Shown here: positions 23,664 to 32,978 of the stretch, piece by piece | Position numbering within the stretch: position 1 is the first letter of the stretch | Layout of the letters: each line of letters starts with the position of its first letter | Source of the DNA: Spinellus fusiger | Lineage: Eukaryota; Mucoromycota; Mucoromycetes; Mucorales; Phycomycetaceae | Direction: 5' to 3' | Assembly (NCBI GenBank): GCA_025094145.1 | Contig: JALLLS010000029.1 | Location: forward strand, 62,001 to 126,000 | Length of the DNA: 64,000 bases | Position numbers and translations under genes: made by a program | Notes under the pieces: model-generated | What the model saw: only the letters and a program-made list of their open reading frames with translations | Databases searched by the model: none | Told to the model about the DNA's origin: nothing

Positions 23664-25128
23664 ATGTCTGCCGCCGACCACACTGACGATCTCATCGATT
23701 ACGAAGAGGAAGAGGAACAAATCGTCCAACCAAAGCAAAGTCACCGCGAACCAGAAGGAGCAGGCAACGAGGACGAGGCTAAAAAGGACAAGAAGGGTTC
23801 CTATGTGGGCATTCACTCCACCGGTTTCCGTGACTTTCTCCTCAAGCCAGAGTTACTGAGAAGTATTGTGGACTGTGGTTTTGAACATCCTTCAGAAGGT
23901 AATCTTGGTCAAAGCAACCCCACTAGCAACCACAAGCACAACCACAAGTACAACCGCAAAACTCACTCCATTCTTTATTAGTGCAGCAGGAGTGTATTCC
24001 TCAGTCTATCCTTGGTATGGATGTGATTTGTCAGGCCAAGTCTGGTATGGGAAAGACAGCCGTGTTTGTGTTGGCTACATTGCAGCAGATTGAGCCTGTG
24101 GATGGTGATGTGTCTGTGGTGGTGTTGTGCCACACCCGTGAACTGGCCTTCCAGATCAAAAACGAATACGCACGCTTCTCCAAGTACCTGCCCGATATCC
24201 GCACAGAGGTGTTCTATGGTGGTGTGCCAATGACAAAGGATGTGGAGACATTAAAAGACAAGACAAAATGCCCTCATATTCTTGTCGGCACTCCTGGCCG
24301 TGTCCTTGCCTTGGTGCGTGAAAAGTACCTCAAGCTAGGCAATGTAAAGCATTTCGTATTGGATGAGTGTGATAAGATGCTGGAGCAGTTGGGTAAGTGG
24401 CCAAGAAGAGCGGAGAGAGGAGAGAAGGCTATGGGCTGTGGGCTAACCTATTCCCCCTTCAAGACATGCGTAGAGATGTGCAGGACATTTTCCGTTCTAC
24501 GCCCCACCACAAACAAGTCATGATGTTCTCTGCCACTCTTGCCAAGGAAATGCGTCCAGTGTGCAAAAAGTTCATGCAGAATCCCCTTGAGATCTACGTT
24601 GACGACGAGGCCAAACTCACTCTCCACGGTCTGCAGCAATTCTACATTCAATTGAATGAGCGTGAAAAGAACCGTAAACTCAATGAGTTGCTTGATACTT
24701 TGGAGTTCAACCAAGTGTGCATCTTTGTGCGGTCTGTCCCTCGTGCCAATGAACTCAACCGTATCCTGACCGACTGTAACTTCCCCAGCATCTGCATTCA
24801 CTCCCAGATGAGCCAGGATGAGCGTATCAAGCGTTACAAATCCTTCAAGGACTTTGAGAAGCGCATTATGGTGGCCACAGACATCTTTGGCCGTGGTATT
24901 GATATTGAGCGTGTCAATATTGTCATCAACTACGACATGCCCGATGGTGCTGATACCTACCTGCACAGAGTAGGCCGTGCAGGTCGTTTTGGTACAAAGG
25001 GTCTAGGCATTACATTTGTATCAGATGAAAAGGACTCTGTCGTGCTGAATGATGTCCAGAGTCGTTTTGAGATTAACATTGTTCCACTGCCTGAGGATAT
25101 TGATATCAACACCTACATGACCTCTTAG
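23664..25128 (+). CDS. SUB2: DEAD-box RNA helicase Sub2 (UAP56/DDX39B), TREX component
   Basis: Three exons: 23664-23898, 23982-24392, 24464-25128 (1311 nt, 436 aa). An acidic N-terminus ([11 protein letters not shown]) is followed by the UAP56-specific [18 protein letters not shown]. Helicase motifs: [12 protein letters not shown] (I), TPGR, DECD (II, in place of DEAD and diagnostic of this family), SAT (III), [16 protein letters not shown] (V) and [10 protein letters not shown] (VI). Sub2 drives prespliceosome assembly and couples splicing to mRNA export through TREX. The final exon is G+C-richer with codon use typical of a highly expressed gene. It ends only 145 bp before the eL18 start codon. 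Confidence 0.97.
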
Positions 25129-25272
25129 TTGTATTTATTAAAGGGAATAAACCGCTTCTAAAAGTTGCTTGATTCTATCGGACTACGAGTCACGTGCACA
25201 TGGGGAGAGAGGGAAGGAGGGCAAAAAGGCTGGTGGGCTCTATCCAAGCACGTCCTCTTTCATCAGTTGACA

Positions 25273-26022
25273 ATGGTAGGCATAGAGAATTGGAGAAAGA
25301 AGAGAATAGATACAAAAATACAAGGCTGGATGGATGGCTGGATGGATAGATGGATGGATAGATGGATGGCTGGATGGATGGATGGATGAACAAATGAATG
25401 GCTGGATGAATAGATGGATGAATAGATGGATGAATGAATAAATAAATGACGGATACGTTGTTTGTAGGGTATCGACCTTAAGAACCACCACGTCAAGAAC
25501 TCCAACCGCACTGCACCCAAGTCAGACAATGTGTACTTGGCTCTGTTGGTCAAGTTGTACCGCTTCCTTGCTCGTCGTACCGATGCCAACTTCAACAAGG
25601 TCGTCCTGAAGCGTCTCTTTATGTCTCGCGTCAACCGTCCCCCTGTCTCTGTGTCTCGTTTGGCCAGATACTCTGCCACCAAGCACGCTGCCAACAAGAC
25701 CTTTGTTGTTGTCGGCACCATCACTGATGATGTCCGTCTGTTGGATGTCCCCAAGCTGTCCATTGCTGCCCTCCACTTCACCAAGACTGCCAAGGCCCGC
25801 ATCCTCAAGGCTGGTGGTGAGGTCCTTACCTTGGATCAATTGGCTCTCCGTGCTCCTACTGGTGCCAACACTGTGTTGATCCGTGGTGCCAAGAACGCCC
25901 GTGAGGCCGTGAAGCACTTTGGCATGGGTCCCCACAAGAACAAGAAGCCCTACGTTCGTTCTGAGGGTCGCAAGTTTGAACGTGCACGTGGTAAGCGTGC
26001 TTCCCGTGGCTTCAAGGTCTAA
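25273..26022 (+). CDS. RPL18: 60S ribosomal protein eL18
   Basis: Exon 1 is only the start codon (25273-25275). A 192-nt intron (GTAGGC...GTAG) follows, and exon 2 is 25468-26022. The product is 185 aa, close to yeast eL18 (186). It starts [11 protein letters not shown] and ends KRASRGFKV, both hallmarks of the family. The exon-2 frame is open upstream with no better ATG, and only joining to the bare ATG gives the conserved MGID start. Codon use is strongly biased toward C-ending codons, as expected for a highly expressed gene. The intron holds a GATG/GATA tetranucleotide array. A CACGTG hexamer lies ~80 bp upstream. Confidence 0.96.
25321..25447 (+). repeat. Tetranucleotide (GATG/GATA/GAAT) microsatellite in the eL18 first intron
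   Basis: Imperfect GATG, GCTG and GATA units fill the second half of the intron that follows the eL18 start codon and end about 20 bp before the acceptor. It parallels the array in the eL42 intron, and the gene-sense strand carries the same motif in both. Confidence 0.9.
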
Positions 26023-26185
26023 AGAAGATGGCATCTTTATTATTCTTTTCTCTATAAACAAAATAACACACTATTGCCATACAACAAAGAGGGGGTTTGT
26101 TCTCTACCTAGACACATAAACATAGATAGAACATAGGACATCGATAGAACACAGATAGAACACAGGTAGAACACAGAACATGGGA

Positions 26186-28692
26186 CTAAGCAAAAGGATG
26201 GCTTCCACTTTCCTCGGGCACTGGCTCAGTAATATGAGTGGTACCATCGAGACTGCCTTCTCGCTTGAGCCGATGAGCTGCCATTTCTGACTGGCGGCGG
26301 TAGTGAAGTGCACGGTCCACCTCCTCTTTGGAGAGAGAATGGCCTTGCAATTGGGATTGTCTCTCCAACAATAAGTCAGGATTAGTGCATGTTCCAAGGG
26401 CACGTCGCATTTGTGTATTGAGATAGGACAGGCCCACTTGGTAAGAGGCATTCATCCAGCCAAATCCCTCACGGGGAACATATTTGAAGTCGGTGCCTAC
26501 ATTGCCATATTCCACATGGACTTTATGACTAAGGCTCACTACATCAAATTTCTCAGGGACAACGCCATTAAAGTCAACAAAACTTTTTGTGATGCTAATA
26601 GGAAAAGAGATATTAGCATCAAAGACTACTTCTTTTTTCTTTTTTTTTTCTTTTTCCTTTTCCCAAGCAGAGATAGATGTGTTCTTACGTAAATAACCAG
26701 CGATAGGCCAATCGACGAGCAATGTCTCTCATTCCATAACGATCAAACCCCACCCATGCCATCATTTGATGAGGTGCCCATCCAAAGGGAAAGTCCCATT
26801 GACGGTTAGGACGCTGTAATGATATTTGACCTCTGGAGGCTTCTGTGCCTGATATCAATCCACCAATGACTTCGAACTTGGCCAAAGAATAGTGGACAAG
26901 TTGGTTGGCTTGCTCCATACTAGCACATCCTGCCCACATGGCCCAAAAGGCAGTAACGCTTTCATAGGTGGTCTGCTTCTCCTTGACGGTATCATAATCA
27001 AAATAGAGATTCTCCTTGTCGTTCCATAGATACTTATCAATACGACTCTTTCTCTGTTTGGCTCTCTCCAACCATTCAGTGGCTGTCTGCAATCTCCCTT
27101 CAAAATCCTCCAGATGATCGTCAAGATGGTCACGAATAGCATCAGCAATGTCTGTTTCGTATTTGTAGAGTAAAGAATTCAAGTCAATGGTAGCCAAATG
27201 ACCACACACCTTCTCAAATCGGTAGGTGGTATCATGGCCTGATTCACGCACTGCTCTGTCATGCATAAAATATTCATCCAGTTCTGGTTCCTTGACTTTG
27301 CCTGCATTGTACATGGCATCAAACTCCTCAATAGATACATTGTACTTTTTAGCAAAGGGTTCAATAATATGATCAAAATGAGAGGCTTCTGTTTCTGGAG
27401 GAATACCAAGGCCATCTGGGTGGTAACGAGAGAGCATGGTCTTCTTATCCAGACGGGGTTCTGACATCCATACACTGTGGTACTCTTTAATGGCTGATTT
27501 GAGAATGCGTCTTAACCATTCTTTGTTTTCATGAGGTGTATGTGGGGGCAATTCTTCATACACTTTGAGGGCCATGTCGGTAAGGAAGGGAGGCTGGGAA
27601 CGAGCAAGATAGTACGAGCGATTGGCATTGAGGATTTTGCCATAGTGCTTGATCTGGTAAGCAAAGTTCTCCACCATACTTTGCACCAGGTCAAGACGCT
27701 TGTCCACCAACAGTCCAAGGGCAGCAAAATAGGAATCCCAGCCGTACATTTCATTGAATCGTCCTCCTGGCACAACAAAGGGTTCTCCTTTCATCTCCAC
27801 ACCTCCGTCACTAGTAATCCGCCTCTTCATGGCCAGTGCCAACATACCAGGATGTTCATTGATGCTCTTGACATACTCGGCTGTGATCTTCTCAGGCAGA
27901 TAGATCACACGGAGATGAATCAAGGGCCGTTGTTGAGCAACCTTTGTGTAATAGGCGTACTGCTCTGTTTCGTCATGAGGAATATACACCCGCAAGATAG
28001 GATTCTTGGATCTGTCTTTTGGATCAGCACACACGCTTTCAATGGTATCAGCATCAAGACGACGTGTCAGTCCTTCCCAGAACCCATAGCGAATCATACG
28101 AGAGAGACGGTCCACTGGATTCTCATTAAGACGGGCTTCATCCAGAACAATGTGCTTGCGTCCATAGTCACGGGCCAAGGCGAGTTCTTGGAGCAAATTG
28201 GAGAGCATGTAAGTGCCTCTGATATCATATTTCTTATAGCCGCCTGAATCGGCTGTTCCTAGTGCCAATGTCTTTGGCCCTAGATCATTAATGGTAATTT
28301 GGAAATCGCCGTCGGTATCTTCTTGCTGTAGGATTTTACGCTGTGTCTCCTCCACATCAATAAGAAAGCGATGCTTCTTGTTCTTGTCGTCTATAATAAA
28401 ATAGAAGAAAATGGATTTAAGGATCTCTCTCTCAATATATATATATCCATTGGTCCCATTGGCACTTACCATGGGATGCTCTGCGGGTGCGTTGTGTCTC
28501 GAAGTAGGATTCTGATCCCATTGTAGTCTGTACTCTCTATTTCTCTTTCTTAGTTACCCTAGTGTACATACAATAACTTACCGAATAGGCTCTTGTCCTT
28601 CTTCCCGCATTGGCTCCTGTAGTGTAGTAGGTAGAGGCAGGTGCATGGGCATCATGTTCAAGTACATGATCTGTGAATGGGAAATTGGACAT
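26186..28692 (-). CDS. NTH1: Neutral (cytosolic) trehalase
   Basis: Four exons: 28692-28582, 28527-28470, 28390-26689, 26594-26186 (2280 nt, 759 aa). The N-terminus has candidate PKA sites, GRRTRAYS and RTRRAS (about residues 30-55), matching the cAMP-controlled regulatory region of fungal neutral trehalases. A calcium-binding loop, [12 protein letters not shown], follows. The GH37 catalytic domain shows both trehalase signatures, [14 protein letters not shown] and [10 protein letters not shown]. There is no signal peptide, which separates it from acid trehalase. The enzyme hydrolyses trehalose to two glucose, for example at spore germination and recovery from stress. The last intron contains a T-rich pyrimidine tract. 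The gene is divergent from RPAP3 with ~670 bp between starts. Confidence 0.95.
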
Positions 28693-29361
28693 TCTAATTG
28701 ACTTGGAATTAAAGAGAAGAAAGAAGAAAGGAAAAAAGTAAGACAATCAGAGTAAATAAACTCATATAAGATCCAACGATATATCTTCAAGCCAAAATAG
28801 CGTCATAGTACTATCATTGGGTTGGACTATTAAAAAATGAAATAAACCCTCTTTTGTTCTACTGTTCTTTATCTGTCTATATCTATATTTATATTTATAT
28901 ATTTGAGTCTATCCTGTTTTCAAATCCTTCCGAGAATGAAACAGTTTTGATGGATTTACTCTATGAAAAAAGAAAAGAAAAGAAAAGAAAAGAGAGAGGA
29001 AAGGAAAGGAAGTGTTCCTGGTTACCATGGTAACCTCAAGGCAATCATCAACATCTTTTTAATGTGATCTGCTCTCATGTGATCTGCTCTTATAGGATCT
29101 GTTCACTATGGATTTTAACTGCCATTTGATAATAGCTGTTACAAGTCAATGCATCTATCTTGTAAAGGAGAAACGTCATTGAAATGGAACACAGCAGCTG
29201 AACACTGGTAGAATTGATAGACCGTCTTTAGGACTCCGCATAAGCCACTCTGACACGCTAACCTATCTTTTGTCTTTTGTTGCTTTACCCTACACACATC
29301 TATAGGCACATACAACTATACATTACTCTCTATAGGCACACTTGTAGACACACCCGCCTCT
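28693..29361. other. Divergent promoter region between trehalase and RPAP3
   Basis: No gene seen. It contains AAAAG/AAGG purine repeats at about 28971-29010, the X-box palindrome at 29020-29035 and a duplicated ATCTGCTCT motif at about 29068-29090. Confidence 0.6.
29020..29035. promoter_or_regulatory. Perfect X-box-type palindrome (candidate RFX-family site)
   Basis: GGTTACCATGGTAACC is a perfect 16-bp palindrome. Its core GTTACCATGGTAAC fits the RFX consensus GTNRCC-N-RGYAAC used by fungal Crt1/Rfx1/Sak1 regulators. It lies ~330 bp from both the trehalase and RPAP3 start codons. Chance occurrence of a perfect 16-mer palindrome is low but not negligible over 64 kb. Confidence 0.5.
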
Positions 29362-32300
29362 ATGGAAAGTAATAATACTACAGATATACCCGATGAGGCC
29401 ACTATGAATGACTTCCTTGACTGGCAGAGGAGGTTCAACTCAACCACACCTGCAAGTGGTAGTAAGACAAACAGCAAGCCTCTGCATTCACAGGTAGAAG
29501 ACCATAAACATGGATATAGTCACTGACACTATATGAACAGAACTACCCAGAACAACGCTCTACTAGTACAATCCATTTGGATGATAATGAACCAAAGGGA
29601 CTTGAGTCTTTAAGCGCCGTGTCAGAAGTAAATATACGAGTCAAAAGAGAGAAGGAGAGAGAGGAAGGGAATGTGTGCTGGTGTTGTGCTGGTGTTGTGT
29701 TGTGTTGGTGGCTTATAAGTGTGTATAATGACTAGGCATTCAGAGAGTTGAATCATAGTATGGCAGCAGCACTAGAAAAGGGAAAGGTAGATTCATCCTC
29801 AAGTGTGTCTTGTAAGTTGGCTCACGGGCTCTTTAACTGCACACAGGCTCTTCAGACGGAAAATGATAGTACAACAGCCACCTCAAAAAAGGGAAAGGTG
29901 ATAATAAACACTTGAAGAAACACCCTAGACATGACTTGTGGGTTATATTAACTATCCACTTAGGCTCCCGAGAAAGTAAAGGAGAGTGAGTTGAAGAAAC
30001 CAAAGGTAAGATAAGAACACATCAATCAGTCCACTCCAAGATTGGCTTATTATTGTTATTATCATGTGTGGATAAACTAGCTATTAAGTGATGAGAAAAA
30101 AATCAAAATGGCTGCCGAAGAGAAAGACAGGGTAAATAGACTAAAAATACTCACTCACTTTCCATAACACCCTTCTAATCCAACGGAGAATAGGGAAATG
30201 GCTACTTTAAAGCTGGAGATGCATTCAAGGCAATTCTTCACTATAGAAGAGCCATTGAGTTGGATGGAACAGTCGCAGTGTACTATATCAACAGAGCCAT
30301 GGCCTATCTAAAGTTAAAGGAGTAAGTGTAATGCTAGCAAGCACAAAATTAATGAATACTCTATTTTAGGTATAACAAGGTGATTGATGATTGTACCATT
30401 GGATTGGGATTACAGCCAGACAATGTCAAGGCACTCTGGAGAAGAAGCACCGCTTATACTGCACTTGGTAACACAGAAAAGGCAAAAAAAGGTAAAATAG
30501 AACATACAAAGATGATCAACAAACAACGAAATGTGTTGACTAACACAAGTACAGATCTTGAACGACTCTTGAGATTAGAGCCGGGGAATGAGATAGCCAA
30601 AGCCGAATTAAAAAGCCTTAAAGAGAGCAAAAAGGTATTCATCATGCAAACAAAATGTAATTCAGACATGCGCTTATTTATAAACCAATACTATGGGAAC
30701 TTCCTACAAGAATTTCCCTCTTTCTGATTCTAATATAACTATTCCTTCTCCTCCTACGGCGCTCATGGCAAAAAAAACACTCACTATCATGGAAGTAGAT
30801 AAAGAATACAAACCAACTGAAGATTACCCTGTTGAAGACGAGATTGTTGAAACATCATCTTTCTCTGTAGAAAGCCGTACCTCCAACGAACCATTGATAA
30901 CAGTGGTGGATGACAAAGAGGACGCGTTAGTGATACTAGCAGAAGCAAAGGAAACACATATATCTAAGGTGCTAGAAGTAAAGAAAGAGTCAGAGGGAAA
31001 AGGAAAGGCACCAGAAGTTGGAGCGTCATTAGAAACATTAGAATTAGAAGAGTCGCCCAAAGTATCAGATGAACCAGCAGAGCCAGTAAAGAAAACAAAG
31101 ACAAGATCCAAAAAGGCTTCAGCTGAACCAAAAGCACCCAAAGCACCCAAGGAACCAAAAGCACCCAAGGAACCCAAAGCACCCAAGGAACCCAAAGCAC
31201 CCAAAGCACCCAAAGCACCCAAGGAACCAAAAGCACCCAAGGAACCCAAAGCACCCAAGGAACCCAAAGCACCCAAAGCACCCAAAGCACCCAAGGAACC
31301 CAAAGAACCCAAGGACACTAACGAGACCGAGGAACCTGAAGGATCCAAACAGCCAAAGAAAACAAGATCCAAAAAGGCTTCAGCTGAACCAAAAGCACCC
31401 AAGGAACCAAAGGCACTCAAACTACCCAAAGCACCCAAGGAACCCAAGGAACCCAGGGAACCCAAAGAACCCAAAGCACCCAAGGAACCCAAGGAACCCA
31501 GGGAACCCAAAGAACCCAAAGAACCCAAAGAACCAAAAGAACCCAAGGACACTAACGAGACCGAGGAACCTGAAGGATCCAAACAGCCAAAGAAGATAAG
31601 ATCAAAAAGGCTACAACTGTTTCAAAGAAGAGGACAACAACTAAAAAGTCGACAAAGAAAGCTAAAGATGCCTATACTACTGATGAAGATGCCTATACTA
31701 CTGATGAAGATGTCATTGCTACATTGAAAAGAATTAAAGGAGAGGCTTCAACATCACAAACTGTTGAATCTAAAAATCCAACCACTAGACTGGATGAGTT
31801 CAAGGAGTCAACTGCACAAGTGAAAGAAGATAAGCAGCCAATCACTGAAGTAGAGACTAAAGAATCAAGCATTGAAATAGAAGAGAAGGAGAAAGTTACA
31901 GTGCTGGTTGAAAATAATGAGTCAGCTATTGAAGCTACTGAAGAGAGAGAATTAACAATTGAAGCTACTGAAGAGAAAAAATCAACTGCCAAGGTGGAGG
32001 AATCTAAAGAATTAATTAATGAAGTAGCAAGATCAGAGACTTCAGCTGCTTTAATTATCGAAGTTAAAGAATTAATGACTGTAGTAAAGGAGACTGTGGA
32101 GTCAGATATCTTGTCAGAAGAGACACCTTCAACAGTGTCTTCACTGATTATACAGTCTAATGAATTACCACTGTCCTCTGCTGATTCAGACAAGCCATCT
32201 GTGAAAATGGTTTGTCCCAATACAAGCTATGAGTTTGAGAGAGATTGGAAGACATTCAAAAACCGTGGAGGGGATCTACTTTATCATTATTTACAAGTAA

Positions 32301-32744
32301 GAAACAGCTAAATCTCACCGAATCTCACTCTTTCTTTAGTGTATTCCTCCTGCTTCTTACGGAGTTCTCTTCAAAGAGTCTATTGAATATGACCGGTTCG
32401 AAGAGATCATTGAATTATTGGATACCAAATACACTGTGTAAGTGATATATGTTCAAGTGGATTCTATAATTTATCTTGTTTGCAGTGATAGATCCAATGA
32501 AGAAATAGCAGATGTATTAATAAATCTGAGCAAAGTCAAACGCCTTGATATGCTTGTTGGGTTTTTGAGTTCCAAGCATAAACAAGGTAAGGCAATAATA
32601 TTACTTTTCTATTGCGCCAAGTCACTCACTGCTTATCTGTCAATACTAGCCCTTAAGCGTCTGCTAGAAAAGATAAAGGAGTCTGTACCCGATGACATAC
32701 ACACTCAACTGACAAAGTTGTATAATGTTACATTAGCTCAGTAA
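29362..32744 (+). CDS. RPAP3-like TPR co-chaperone (R2TP component), with repeat expansion and a one-base frame break
   Basis: Thirteen exons: 29362-29493, 29541-29627, 29736-29786, 29847-29897, 29964-30005, 30081-30131, 30194-30321, 30370-30491, 30555-30634, 30711-32296, 32340-32437, 32486-32586, 32650-32744. The N-terminus has a DFLDWQRRFN motif. A TPR block spans exons 7-9 (GNGYFKAGDAFKAILHYRRA, YINRAMAYLKL, ALWRRSTAYTALGN). A long Lys/Pro/Glu low-complexity region fills exon 10. The RPAP3 C-terminal domain follows (YEFERDWKTFKN, DVLINLSKVKRLDMLV). RPAP3/Tah1-type proteins link Hsp90 to RUVBL1/2 for assembly of RNA polymerases, snoRNPs and PIKKs. Exon 10 changes frame at about 31599-31610, where one base appears to be missing; the coding sum is 2624 nt, one short of a multiple of three. 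Small 42-51-nt exons lie near the start. Confidence 0.85.
31099..31595 (+). repeat. In-frame coding repeat: KAPKEP units within a duplicated module
   Basis: Units of six or nine bases encode PKAP/PKEP tripeptide-like repeats. They sit in a larger module of about 240-260 bp that begins RSKKASAEPKAP and ends DTNETEEPEGSKQPKK; the closing segment occurs twice (about 31311-31358 and 31548-31595). The antisense strand reads as a long Gly/Leu/Ser ORF, which is an artefact. Confidence 0.9.
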
Positions 32745-32978
32745 ACAAACATCCTACTCTCCCCTATTTCTCTCCCTTCTCTAAAAATATGGCATAAATG
32801 CTTATTTTGATTATTATTATTTTTTAAAATAAAATAAAGCTCACTTCCACATATTCATGAGTTTATATTTCTATATATCATACTCATTCATATATCTATC
32901 TGTTTGTTTGTTTGTACCAACACATATATAACTAAGTACATATCCATATCCATTCGTATATATTTATTATTGTTGTTA

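Noticed and set aside
24448..24966. Minus-strand ORF of 172 aa
   Set aside because: Antisense to the SUB2 helicase core, an effect of its biased codon use.
25522..26061. Minus-strand ORF of 179 aa
   Set aside because: Antisense to eL18.
27531..28247. Plus-strand ORF of 238 aa
   Set aside because: Antisense to the neutral trehalase catalytic domain.
30824..31582. Long minus-strand ORF rich in Gly-Ser-Leu
   Set aside because: It is the antisense of the PKAP/PKEP coding repeat of the RPAP3-like gene; the plus strand is continuous with TPR and RPAP3 domains.
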